64,000 bases of DNA, taken from JBLEFH01 sp047345645. GTDB taxonomy: Bacteria; Pseudomonadota; Alphaproteobacteria; Rhodobacterales; Rhodobacteraceae. A program made the translations under genes and the position numbers. Location: assembly GCA_047345645.1 (NCBI GenBank), contig JBLEFH010000003.1; one strand, given 5' to 3'. Position 1 is the first letter of the stretch. The number at the start of each line of letters is the position of its first letter. This document shows positions 35,670-44,055 of the stretch, piece by piece. Under the pieces are notes generated by a model, which made no database searches, was not told the DNA's origin, and worked only from the letters and a program-made list of their open reading frames with translations.

Positions 35670-37067
35670 ATGCCGACTGAAATTCTGATGCCCGCATTGT
35701 CGCCGACCATGGAGGAAGGCACCCTTGCGAAATGGCTGAAAAAAGAAGGGGATGAGATCGCCGCAGGGGATATCATCGCCGAGATCGAAACCGACAAGGC
35801 CACGATGGAATTCGAGGCCGTGGACGAAGGCACGCTCGGGAAAATCCTCGTTGAGGAAGGCTCCGAGGGCGTGAAGGTCAACACGCCGATTGCGGTTCTG
35901 CTGGCTGAGGGCGAGAGCGCCGATGACATTGGCTCCGCCTCTTCGGGTGGCGGTGAGGCGAAAGCCGACAGCGGCGATGATGCGCCCGCCGCAAGTCAGG
36001 AGAGCGACGACGAGGATAGCGGTTCCGGCCCGAAAGCGCCGAAACATGTTGCCCCCGCTGCCGAGGAAATCCCCGAAGGCACCAAGATGAAGGAGCAAAC
36101 GGTCCGCGAAGCGCTCCGCGACGCGATGGCCGAGGAAATGCGCGCCGATGAAAGCGTTTATCTGATGGGCGAGGAAGTCGCCGAATATCAGGGCGCTTAC
36201 AAAATCTCGCAGGGGCTTCTCGACGAGTTCGGCGATAAGCGCGTTATCGACACGCCGATCACCGAGCATGGCTTTACCGGCCTTGCGGTTGGTGCGGCCT
36301 TTGGCGGGTTGAAACCGATTGTCGAGTTCATGACATGGAACTTCGCCATGCAGGCGATTGACCAGATCATCAACTCGGCGGCGAAAACGCGCTATATGTC
36401 CGGCGGTCAGATGGGTGCGCCCATGGTGTTCCGCGGCCCGAACGGCGCGGCGGCCCGCGTGGCGGCGCAGCACAGCCAGGATTACGCGGCATGGTACTCC
36501 CATGTGCCGGGCCTGATCGTGCTTCAGCCCTACTCCGCGGCCGATGCGAAGGGTCTGCTAAAATCGGCGATCCGCGACCCGAACCCGGTCGTGTTCTTGG
36601 AGAACGAGATCCTTTACGGCAAGAGCTTCGATGTGCCCGATATGGACGATTTCACCGTCCCGATCGGCAAGGCGCGCAAATGGCGTGAGGGCGACGATGT
36701 GACCATCGTGTCCTTCGGCATCGGCATGACCTATGCGCTCGAAGCCGCCGACAAGCTCGCAGAGGAAGGGATTTCCGCCGATGTGATCGACCTTCGGACC
36801 ATCCGCCCGATGGATACCGATGCGATCCTCGAGTCGGTCAAGAAAACCAATCGCTGTGTGACCGTCGAGGAAGGTTTCCCGCAAAGCTCCGTCGGCAATT
36901 ACATCACCTCGGTTCTGATGCAGCAGGCGTTCGATTATCTCGACGCTCCGGTCATCAATGTCTGCGGGAAAGATGTGCCGATGCCCTACGCGGCCAATCT
37001 CGAACGTCTCGCGCTGGTCACGACCGATGAGGTCATGTCCGCTGTGAAAACCGTTTGCTACAAGTGA
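35670..37067 (+). CDS. pdhB: Pyruvate dehydrogenase E1 subunit beta with N-terminal lipoyl domain
   Basis: A 465-aa E1 beta. Unusually for textbook E1 beta, but known in alphaproteobacteria, residues 1-80 form a lipoyl domain with the lipoylated lysine K43 in IETDKATMEFEAVDEG. A Gly/Ser/Asp-rich linker (about 85-130) follows and then the E1 beta core from TVREALRDAMAEEM, with EGF...PQSSVGNY near the C-terminus. It is encoded between pdhA and pdhC. The lipoyl domain is nearly the same as in PdhC, suggesting exchange or common origin. Confidence 0.96.
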   Translation: MPTEILMPALSPTMEEGTLAKWLKKEGDEIAAGDIIAEIETDKATMEFEAVDEGTLGKILVEEGSEGVKVNTPIAVLLAEGESADDIGSASSGGGEAKADSGDDAPAASQESDDEDSGSGPKAPKHVAPAAEEIPEGTKMKEQTVREALRDAMAEEMRADESVYLMGEEVAEYQGAYKISQGLLDEFGDKRVIDTPITEHGFTGLAVGAAFGGLKPIVEFMTWNFAMQAIDQIINSAAKTRYMSGGQMGAPMVFRGPNGAAARVAAQHSQDYAAWYSHVPGLIVLQPYSAADAKGLLKSAIRDPNPVVFLENEILYGKSFDVPDMDDFTVPIGKARKWREGDDVTIVSFGIGMTYALEAADKLAEEGISADVIDLRTIRPMDTDAILESVKKTNRCVTVEEGFPQSSVGNYITSVLMQQAFDYLDAPVINVCGKDVPMPYAANLERLALVTTDEVMSAVKTVCYK

Positions 37068-37076
37068 GGAAAGATT

Positions 37077-38390
37077 ATGCCAACTGAAATCCTCATGCCG
37101 GCGCTCTCCCCCACCATGGAGGAAGGGACGCTCGCAAAATGGCTCGTCAAGGAAGGCGATGAGGTCAACTCCGGGGACATCATTGCCGAGATCGAGACCG
37201 ACAAGGCGACGATGGAGTTCGAAGCGGTCGATGAAGGCACCATCGGCAAGATCCTGATTGAGGAGGGCAGCGAGGGCGTGAAAGTGAACACGCCGATTGC
37301 GGTCCTGCTCGAAGACGGCGAAAGCGCGGATGATATCAAGGAGTCCGGCGGCGATAGCGGGTCGAAAGACGCGCCGAAGGAGGAGGCGAAAGCCGAGTCC
37401 AAACCGCCCGAGGACGACAAGCCCGCCTCCGATCAAAAGGTCGATCAGCCCGCCGCAGGCGCGGCGCCGAAAAAGGACGGGGAGCGGATTTTCTCCTCCC
37501 CCCTCGCGCGGCGCATTGCCAAGGAGAAGGGCATTGATCTCGCGTCGGTGAAAGGCTCTGGCCCGAAAGGCCGGATCGTCAAAGCCGATGTAGAGAACGC
37601 CAAACCGGGAGCCGCTCCTGCCGCCGAGGACAAATCCGATGCCGGGGCCGCGAAAGCGCCCGCAGCGGATGCCAGCGGCGTCGCGAAGATCTACGAAGGC
37701 CGCAATTACGAAGAGGTCAAACTCAACGGGATGCGCAAAACGGTCGCCGCCCGCCTCACCGAGGCGAAGCAGACCATCCCGCATTTCTATCTGCGCCGCG
37801 AGATCATCCTCGACGAGCTGCTCTCCTTCCGCTCGCAGCTCAACAAGCAGCTTGAGGAAAAGGGCGTGAAGCTCTCGGTCAACGATTTCGTCATCAAGGC
37901 GAGCGCGCTGGCCCTTCAGGATGTACCCGATTGCAACGCCGTTTGGGCGGGCGACAAGATCCTGAAAATGGAGCGTTCCGATGTCGGCGTCGCCGTGGCG
38001 GTCGATGGCGGGCTCTTCGTGCCGGTCCTCAAGGATGCGGATCACAAGAGCCTCTCGGCCCTCTCCGCACAGATGAAGGACATGGCGGGCCGCGCCCGTG
38101 ACGGCAAGCTCTCCCCCGAGGAATATTCGGGCGGCAGCTTCGCGGTCTCCAACTTGGGCATGTTCGGCGTCGAGAATTTCGATGCGGTCATCAACCCGCC
38201 CCATGCCTCGATCCTCGCGGTCGGTGCGGGCGTGAAAAAGCCGGTGGTCGATGGCGATCAGGTCGTCGTCAAAACGGTGATGTCCGTGACGCTCTCGGTC
38301 GATCACCGCGTGATCGACGGCGCGCTCGGCGCCCAATGGCTGCAGGCCTTCAAGGGCTATATCGAGAACCCGATGACGATGCTGGCGTAA
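37077..38390 (+). CDS. pdhC: Dihydrolipoamide acetyltransferase (E2 of pyruvate dehydrogenase)
   Basis: A 437-aa E2 core enzyme transferring the acetyl group to CoA. One lipoyl domain (1-80, K43), a linker rich in Lys, Glu and Pro, a peripheral-subunit-binding domain with FSSPLARRIAKEKGIDLASVKGSGPKGRI (about 139-167), and the catalytic domain with LSVDHRVIDGALGAQW, in which H410 and D414 are the catalytic pair. One lipoyl domain, not three. It closes the pdh operon; the E3 gene is not next door. A terminator follows within 20 bases. Confidence 0.96.
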   Translation: MPTEILMPALSPTMEEGTLAKWLVKEGDEVNSGDIIAEIETDKATMEFEAVDEGTIGKILIEEGSEGVKVNTPIAVLLEDGESADDIKESGGDSGSKDAPKEEAKAESKPPEDDKPASDQKVDQPAAGAAPKKDGERIFSSPLARRIAKEKGIDLASVKGSGPKGRIVKADVENAKPGAAPAAEDKSDAGAAKAPAADASGVAKIYEGRNYEEVKLNGMRKTVAARLTEAKQTIPHFYLRREIILDELLSFRSQLNKQLEEKGVKLSVNDFVIKASALALQDVPDCNAVWAGDKILKMERSDVGVAVAVDGGLFVPVLKDADHKSLSALSAQMKDMAGRARDGKLSPEEYSGGSFAVSNLGMFGVENFDAVINPPHASILAVGAGVKKPVVDGDQVVVKTVMSVTLSVDHRVIDGALGAQWLQAFKGYIENPMTMLA

Positions 38391-38404
38391 CGCCGCAGAC
38401 CAAA

Positions 38405-38433
38405 GAAGCCCGGCCCTCGCGCCGGGCTTTTTC
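38405..38433 (+). terminator. Terminator after pdhC
   Basis: Stem AGCCCGGC (38407-38414)/GCCGGGCT (38421-38428), six-base loop, T run to 38432. The DUF2945 gene starts 17 bp further, so read-through is possible. Confidence 0.88.
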
Positions 38434-38449
38434 TTTTGGAGGAAGAGAC

Positions 38450-38665
38450 ATGGCGGAGATAAAGGTCGGCGACACCGTCGAATGGGATTGGGGCCAGGGC
38501 ACCGGGACCGGGAAGGTTACCGAGCGCTTTACCGAAAAAGTCACCCGCAGCATCAAGGGCACCGAGGTCACCCGCGAGGCCAGCGCAGACGAACCCGCCT
38601 TCCTGATTGAGCAGGAGGACGGTGACAAGGTGCTGAAATCACAGAGCGAGTTGCGCAAAGCCTGA
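38450..38665 (+). CDS. DUF2945 (HVA1/TUDOR-like) small protein
   Basis: A 71-aa protein. The pattern KVGDTVEWDWGQGTGTGKV, then VTRSIKGTEVTREASADEPAFLIE (in two parts) and the end KVLKSQSELRK fits the DUF2945 (hypervirulence-associated, TUDOR-like) family, of unknown role. GGAGGAAG lies upstream of the ATG at 38450. It follows the pdh terminator and may have its own promoter or read-through. No signal peptide. Confidence 0.8.
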   Translation: MAEIKVGDTVEWDWGQGTGTGKVTERFTEKVTRSIKGTEVTREASADEPAFLIEQEDGDKVLKSQSELRKA

Positions 38666-38670
38666 GCGCG

Positions 38671-39115
38671 TCAGATCCCGCATTGCTCCAGAAAGGCGAG
38701 ACGCGCCGCGCCGGTGCCGCGCATATCCGTGTCGATAAACATCCGCCGTGTCATCGGGCTGTCCACCACCATCCGCGCGCCATTCTGAAACTGCTCCAGC
38801 ACCACATCGCTTGTGTAAAACGGCCCGCGGAGCCCCGGCCCTTCTTTCACCACATCCACCGCATGACGCGCGGTGCGGCCATCGGGCGCGCTGATCCAGA
38901 CCATCACGCCGCTAACCCCCTGAAACGCCGCGCCGCTCCCGGTCGCCCAGAAAGAGGTCCAGATACTCCCCCTGCCCGCGCTTGCAAGACAGCGTCAGAT
39001 CAAACGGACCCGTCGCCGTCATCGTCCGCGCAACGCCGTCTGATTGCTCCAAATCCCATGAAAATGCCGGTGCGCTGACCAGCAGCGCGGCCATAAAAAC
39101 CCAAGATCTAACCAT
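38671..39115 (-). pseudogene. Secreted protein gene split by a +1 frameshift at a G5 tract
   Basis: The start at 39115 has a perfect GGGGAGG ribosome site and encodes a signal peptide (WVFMAALLVSAPAFS) then TGPFDLTLSCKRGQG. In that frame it reads on to a stop at 38912. Skipping one G of the run opposite 38968-38972 restores the frame to SIWTSFWATGSGAAFQGVSG and on to VMVWISAPDGRTARHAV, ending ...ARLAFLEQCGI at 38671. The rejoined protein is about 147 aa, a typical small secreted protein with Cys near both ends. Either a recent inactivation, a sequence error or slippage. Function unknown. Confidence 0.68.
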
Positions 39116-39169
39116 GATATCCTCCCCAACCCTGCGGGCAGAATAGCATTTTTTCGCCGTTTTTGGGGG

Positions 39170-40006
39170 TTAATCGGTGGTGTGGAAATGCTGGTCCATC
39201 GTGCGGGCGGGTTCCGGGCAGCCAGAGGTACCGACCACCCGCGCGGGAACGCCGGCAACAGTGGTCCGGTCCGGCACGTTTTCCAGAACGACCGAACCCG
39301 CCGCGACGCGCGCGCATTCGCCGATGCGGATATTGCCGAGGATCTTCGCCCCCGCCCCGATCAGCACACCGTCGCTAACCTTGGGATGCCGGTCGCCGCC
39401 TTCCTTGCCGGTGCCGCCAAGGGTCACGCCGTGGAGCATCGAGACGTTGTTGCCAACCGCCGCCGTCTCGCCGATCACCAGCCCGCTGGCGTGATCCACC
39501 ATGATGCCGTGACCAATCGGGGCGGCCGGGTGAATATCCATATTCATCACATAGCTGACCCGGTTTTGCAGCCAGATCGCAAAGGCTTCCTTGCCCGCGC
39601 CGAGCATGTCATGGGCCAGACGCTGAGCGCTAATCCCATGAAATCCTTTGAAAAACGAGAGCGGCCGCAGCGGCGTTTTCGCCACCGGATCGCGCGAAAC
39701 GATCGCGACGAGATCCCGCCAGGCGGTGTCGCTCAACGCCCCCGCATGGGCCAGAAAGGTCTCGCGCAGCGCGTCTTTGGGCATCGCATCACTCGCCAGA
39801 ATCGCGGCCAGGCGCATCGCAATCGCCGCTTCGAGACTGTCGGCGGCCAGCAAATCGCGGCCAAAACGCTGCGCAACCGGATCGTCATTCAGATGGGCCC
39901 AACGATCCGCTTCGGCCCGCACCTCGTCCCAGACGGCATCCTTCTGCCACCAGCGCTCAGGCTTCGGGCTGAGATCGGCCTCAACAACGGCGCGTGCTTC
40001 GCTCAT
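39170..40006 (-). CDS. cysE: Serine O-acetyltransferase
   Basis: A 278-aa CysE, acetylating serine with acetyl-CoA as the first step of cysteine synthesis. The N-terminal helical domain (about 1-140) precedes the left-handed beta helix with hexapeptide repeats (IHPAAPIGHGIMVDHASGLV through IGAGAKILGNIRIGECARV). The catalytic histidines in VDHASG and MLHGVTLGG are present. The C-terminal tail that binds cysteine synthase ends in HFHTTD. cysK is 13 kb away. A normal family member, not in an obvious operon. Confidence 0.95.
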   Translation of the reverse strand: MSEARAVVEADLSPKPERWWQKDAVWDEVRAEADRWAHLNDDPVAQRFGRDLLAADSLEAAIAMRLAAILASDAMPKDALRETFLAHAGALSDTAWRDLVAIVSRDPVAKTPLRPLSFFKGFHGISAQRLAHDMLGAGKEAFAIWLQNRVSYVMNMDIHPAAPIGHGIMVDHASGLVIGETAAVGNNVSMLHGVTLGGTGKEGGDRHPKVSDGVLIGAGAKILGNIRIGECARVAAGSVVLENVPDRTTVAGVPARVVGTSGCPEPARTMDQHFHTTD

Positions 40007-40054
40007 CTGCCTGTCTCCTTGCAGTCACCCCCGCGAGCATAACGCGGAACGGGT

Positions 40055-40510
40055 TCAATTACCAATTTGGCCCGCGGATGCAAGCAGCGATGCAATCCGG
40101 CGCATGGCAAGCGCGTAACCCTCTATGCCCAAACCACAAATCACCCCGTCGGCGCGGGCGCTGACATAAGAATGATGGCGAAACGACTCGCGCTTGTGGA
40201 TGTTGGAGATATGCACCTCGATCACGATCCCCTCGAAGGCATTGAGCGCATCAAAAATGGCGACGGAAGTGTGGCTATAGGCCGCCGGGTTGATGATGAT
40301 CGCCGCGGAAGTCTCCCGCGCGCGATGGATCATCTCGACCAGCGCGCCCTCATGGTTCGACTGTTCAAAGACGAGATCATAGCCCGCAGGCAGCCCCTCC
40401 CGGCACAGCGCTTCCACATCCGCGAGGGTTTCGCGCCCGTAAATCTCCGGCTGGCGCTGGCCGAGCAGGTTGAGATTCGGGCCGTTGAGAACGGTTATGG
40501 CATGCGTCAT
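40055..40510 (-). CDS. aroQ: Type II 3-dehydroquinate dehydratase
   Basis: A 151-aa dodecameric-type dehydroquinase, the third shikimate step. ITVLNGPNLNLLGQRQPEIYG at 5-25 (in two parts) holds catalytic Tyr24; EQSNHEG (49-55), INPAAYSHTS (73-82) and EVHISNIHKRE (98-108) with His100 complete the active site. ATG at 40510 was chosen at the start of homology. It extends the aroB/aroK content of the window, though 25 kb away. It is 60 bp downstream of the SDR gene on the same strand. Confidence 0.96.
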   Translation of the reverse strand: MTHAITVLNGPNLNLLGQRQPEIYGRETLADVEALCREGLPAGYDLVFEQSNHEGALVEMIHRARETSAAIIINPAAYSHTSVAIFDALNAFEGIVIEVHISNIHKRESFRHHSYVSARADGVICGLGIEGYALAMRRIASLLASAGQIGN

Positions 40511-40570
40511 GGGGGTCCCCTCATTGGTCCGCGTGACGATAGAAAGCGGCGGCCTCCGGGTCAATGCGGC

Positions 40571-41323
40571 TCAGATCGAGCCCGCCTCGACCATGAAATT
40601 ATTCGCCGTGACCATCGCCGCATCGTCGGAGGCCAGAAACAGCACCATCCGAGCGACATGCACCGGGTCGATCAGATCGGGCAAACATTGGTTTTTGCGG
40701 TGGTTTTCGATGGCCTCGGGCGTCACCCACAGCTCTTTCTGGCGCTCCGTCATGATCCAGCCGGGCACGACCGTGTTGACGCGGATCCGGTGCGGCCCGA
40801 GATCGCGCGCCATGCCGCGCGTCAGCCCATGCACCGCCGATTTCGCCGTGGTGTAGGCCGGCATCCCGCCCGACGCCTCCCACCAGCTGTTCGAGCCCAT
40901 ATTGATGATCGACCCGCCCCCGGCATCAATCATTCCCGGCGCAACTGCCTGAATGGCAAAGAACATATGGCGCAGATTTGTGGCGAAACGCTCGTCCCAA
41001 TAGTCCGGCGTGACCTCTTCCCAGCCATGGCGATCATCGCGGGCAGCGTTATTGACGAGGATCTGTGCCGGGCCATTCGCCGACGCCAGTTCCGCAATCG
41101 CGGCTTTCAGCGCGTCGATGTCCCGTAGATCCGCCTCGGCAAATGTCGCGCCGGTCTCCTCGGCCATGGCGCGGCCCGCTTCGGCGTTGAAGTCGATGAA
41201 CCCGACCTTGGCGCCCTGCTCCGCAAAGCCGCGCGTCATCTCGCCGCCAATGCCGCTCGCGCCGCCGGTGATGATGACGGATTTGCCCTTCAGGCTTGGG
41301 TAGTGCGCGAAGTGATGGTCCAT
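40571..41323 (-). CDS. Short-chain dehydrogenase/reductase
   Basis: A 250-aa classical SDR. TGGASGIGGEMTRGF (19-33) is the NAD(P) loop, NNAA at 91-94, SNS near 144-146 and YTTAK (157-161) the catalytic tetrad. Asp residue ID at 43-44 after the second strand favours NAD+. It resembles sugar or polyol dehydrogenases, but the substrate is not given. The ATG at 41323 has GGGAGGG. It lies between an aldehyde dehydrogenase gene and aroQ, all leftward, so an oxidation pair SDR-ALDH for an alcohol is plausible. Confidence 0.88.
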   Translation of the reverse strand: MDHHFAHYPSLKGKSVIITGGASGIGGEMTRGFAEQGAKVGFIDFNAEAGRAMAEETGATFAEADLRDIDALKAAIAELASANGPAQILVNNAARDDRHGWEEVTPDYWDERFATNLRHMFFAIQAVAPGMIDAGGGSIINMGSNSWWEASGGMPAYTTAKSAVHGLTRGMARDLGPHRIRVNTVVPGWIMTERQKELWVTPEAIENHRKNQCLPDLIDPVHVARMVLFLASDDAAMVTANNFMVEAGSI

Positions 41324-41378
41324 GATGCCCTCCCGTTTGCGCCCACCCTGACGGGCGGAAGGGCGCGGCGCAACCCCC

Positions 41379-42782
41379 TCAAATCGTGCGTTTGTAGAGC
41401 CGCACCACCCACTGCGCCAACCGGCCATAGGGCGCGACATAACGGTGCGACAGCGACGGTCGGCGTTGGATCACCACGGGCTTCATGTGGCTGAAGGTCT
41501 CGAACCCCGCATCCCCATGATAGGCACCCATGCCGGACGCGCCGATCCCGCCAAAGGGCAGCACATGCGCGCCGACTTGCAGGATCGTGTCGTTGACCGC
41601 CATGCCGCCGGACAGGCTCTCTCTCGTCCACGCTTCGCGGGTGTCTGCGTCCTGCGTGAAGAGATAAAGCGCCAGGGGATGCGGGCGCGCGGCGACAAAG
41701 GCTTGCGCGGCTGTGCGGTCTGGCAGGGAGAGAATGGGGAGAAGCGGCGCGAAAATCTCTTCGCGCATGATCCGCGCATCCTCCGGCGGGTTCACCAGCG
41801 CCACGGGCGGCATTTTTCCGTTTTGCGGGGTGGTGCCGAAAGGCGCGATGATCTCGGTTCCGCGCGCCTCGGCCTCCTTCAAAAGCGCCGTCACCCGCGC
41901 CAGATGCGCGTCGTTGATGATCGCTCCGAGCGCCTCGGTCGCCAGCCCGTCCGGATACATCTCCCGCCACGCCGCCGCGACCTTTTCGGCAAAGGCGCGC
42001 GGGTCGTGGCCGATCAAAATGGCGTAATCCGGCGCGACGCAAAGCTGGCCGCCATTGGCGACGCGGCCATGGGCCAAACGCTGCGCGGTATAGGCGAGAT
42101 CCGCATCCTCAGCGACAATGGCCGGAGATTTGCCCCCAAGTTCCAGCGTCACCGGCGTCAGGGTCTGCGCCGCCGCCAGCGCGACTTTTCGGCCAATCTC
42201 CGTCGCCCCTGTGAAGAGCAGATGGTCGAGCGGCAGCGCGGTCAGGGCCTGCGCCACATCCGCCCCGCCCGTGACCACCGCCACCTCGTCCGGCGCGAAA
42301 ATCTCGCCGATCATCTGCGCGAGGATTGTTGACGTTTCGGGAACAAACTCACTGGGTTTCAGGATCACGCGATTGCCCGCCGCAAGGGCCGCAGCGAGCG
42401 GCGACAGCGTCAGGTTGAGCGGCACATTCCACGGCCCGATGATCCCGACAACGCCCTTTGGCTGCGGCACGATCCGGCCCGTCGCAGGCCACATATTCGG
42501 CGCGAGGGTCACATGGCGCGCCCGCATCCAGCGCCGCAGATTCCGCCGCGCCTGTCGCGCGGCACCGATGGCCTGAATGGTGTCATAAAACCGGCTTTCC
42601 CAAGGACTTCGCCCGCCGAAATCCGCATCAAGCGCCGCTAAAAACCGGTCCTCATAGCGCTCCAGCGCCGCCTCCAGCGCCTTGAGCCGTTTGAGCCGCG
42701 TCTGGTAGTCAGGATAAGGCTCCGCCGCCTGCGCCGCCTTCATCGCCGCGAACATCCCGGATAGATCACCCGCCGCCTGCAT
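41379..42782 (-). CDS. Coniferyl aldehyde dehydrogenase-type ALDH
   Basis: A 467-aa NAD(P)+-dependent aldehyde dehydrogenase. GPWNVPLNLTLSPLAAALAAGN (116-137, two parts), FTGATEIGRK (190-199), ELGGKSP with E214 (214-220) and nucleophile C248 in NGGQLCVAPDY make a full active site. Length near 470 and the short N-terminus match the coniferyl aldehyde dehydrogenase (CalB-like) group, also used for fatty or aromatic aldehydes. It is 55 bp upstream of the SDR gene in the same direction. The exact aldehyde is not known. Confidence 0.88.
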   Translation of the reverse strand: MQAAGDLSGMFAAMKAAQAAEPYPDYQTRLKRLKALEAALERYEDRFLAALDADFGGRSPWESRFYDTIQAIGAARQARRNLRRWMRARHVTLAPNMWPATGRIVPQPKGVVGIIGPWNVPLNLTLSPLAAALAAGNRVILKPSEFVPETSTILAQMIGEIFAPDEVAVVTGGADVAQALTALPLDHLLFTGATEIGRKVALAAAQTLTPVTLELGGKSPAIVAEDADLAYTAQRLAHGRVANGGQLCVAPDYAILIGHDPRAFAEKVAAAWREMYPDGLATEALGAIINDAHLARVTALLKEAEARGTEIIAPFGTTPQNGKMPPVALVNPPEDARIMREEIFAPLLPILSLPDRTAAQAFVAARPHPLALYLFTQDADTREAWTRESLSGGMAVNDTILQVGAHVLPFGGIGASGMGAYHGDAGFETFSHMKPVVIQRRPSLSHRYVAPYGRLAQWVVRLYKRTI

Positions 42783-42840
42783 AAAGCCCCCCCTTTGTCA
42801 TTTCACAGTTTCGCCCAGCACCGCCGCACAAGCGAGCCCC

Positions 42841-42855
42841 GTGACGCAGCGTCAC
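42841..42855. promoter_or_regulatory. Perfect palindrome upstream of proX
   Basis: GTGACGCAGCGTCAC, 7-bp arms around one base, lies 140 bp before proX and 60 bp from the ALDH start. A second looser repeat, TTCAC/GTGAA, is at 42924-42944. Either could be the operator for osmolyte-responsive control; no regulator gene is adjacent. Confidence 0.5.
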
Positions 42856-42996
42856 TTATGCGGCATCGGAGCGCTCTTCACGTTGCGCTGCGGGAGCGCG
42901 ATTTGCAATCTGGTCTCGCTTGTTTCACATTAGGGAACAGTGAACGTAAAGCGTGTCCTAACAGGACGCCAAAAAATCCCTGACAGGAGGATGACA

Positions 42997-44004
42997 ATGA
43001 AGCTTTCCCGAAAGACACTTCTCTCGGCAACCACTGCGGCGGCACTTGGTGCGCTGGCCACCCCTGCTTTGGCGCAGGAAGAGTGCGGCGATGTGACGAT
43101 TGCGGAGATGAACTGGGCCTCGGCGGGTCTCGCCGCATGGGTCGACAAGATCATTTTGGAAGAAGGCTATGGCTGCGATGTGGGTCTCGTCACGGGAGAC
43201 ACCGTCCCCACCTTCACCTCGATGAACGAAAAGGGCGAGCCGGATCTGGCCCCCGAGCTCTGGGTCAATGCGGTGAAAATCCCGCTCGACAAAGCGACCG
43301 AGGAAGGCCGCATCATCATCGCCTCGGAAATCCTGACCGATGGCGGAGTCGAAGGCTTCTGGGTGCCGACCGCGCTTGCCGAAGAGCATGACATCGTGAC
43401 CATCGAGGATGCACTCGCCAAGCCGGAACTCTTCCCCGGTGCGGAAGATGACAGTAAGGGCGCGTTCTTTAGCTGCCCGTCGGGGTGGGCTTGCCAGATC
43501 ATCACCGAGAACCAAGCCCGTGCGCTTGGTGCGGAGGACAAAGGGTTTGAAATCGTCGATCCCGGCTCGGCCGCGGGCCTCGACGGCTCGATTGCCCGTG
43601 CGTTTAACCGCGACGAAGGCTGGCTCGGCTATTACTGGGCCCCGACGGCGATCCTCGGCAAATATGAGATGACCAAGCTGGAGCTTGGCGTCGAGCATAA
43701 CCGCGAGCAGTGGGATGAGTGCACCGTGGTCAACAACTGCCCCGAGCCAGCGCTGAACGAATGGCCGCGCTCGGATGTGTTCACCGCCGTGACCAAGGAA
43801 TTCGCCGAGAGCAACCAGATTACGATGGACTATCTCGGTGAGCGCGCCTGGTCGAATGACACGGTGAACGAGCTGCTCGCTTGGATGGGCGACAATCAGG
43901 CCACCAATGAGGATGGCGCCTGGTATTTCCTTGAAAACTATGAGGATGTCTGGACCGCCTGGCTCGATGACGAGACCGCCGAAAAGGTCAGGGACGCGAT
44001 CTAA
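42997..44004 (+). CDS. proX: Glycine betaine/proline ABC transporter substrate-binding protein
   Basis: A 335-aa OpuAC-type binding protein. A signal peptide ends at TPALA (about residue 26). Residues such as the MNWASAGLAAW stretch supply aromatic side chains for the quaternary ammonium cage; six cysteines (ECGD, YGCD, SCPSGWAC, DEC, NNC) suggest disulfides. The start is the ATG at 42997, six bases after AGGAGG; the ATG at 42991 is too close. proW and proV follow after a terminator-like hairpin, an arrangement giving more binding protein than permease. Ligand is inferred from family. Confidence 0.93.
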   Translation: MKLSRKTLLSATTAAALGALATPALAQEECGDVTIAEMNWASAGLAAWVDKIILEEGYGCDVGLVTGDTVPTFTSMNEKGEPDLAPELWVNAVKIPLDKATEEGRIIIASEILTDGGVEGFWVPTALAEEHDIVTIEDALAKPELFPGAEDDSKGAFFSCPSGWACQIITENQARALGAEDKGFEIVDPGSAAGLDGSIARAFNRDEGWLGYYWAPTAILGKYEMTKLELGVEHNREQWDECTVVNNCPEPALNEWPRSDVFTAVTKEFAESNQITMDYLGERAWSNDTVNELLAWMGDNQATNEDGAWYFLENYEDVWTAWLDDETAEKVRDAI

Positions 44005-44010
44005 ACACAC

Positions 44011-44039
44011 AAAGGCCGGGGCTCGTTCCCGGCCTTTTT
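44011..44039 (+). terminator. Attenuating terminator between proX and proW
   Basis: Perfect 10-bp stem AAAGGCCGGG (44011-44020)/CCCGGCCTTT (44028-44037) and T run. It lies right after proX, so most transcripts would end here, leaving a lower amount of proWV message. Confidence 0.88.
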
Positions 44040-44055
44040 ACCCACAGGATGAATT

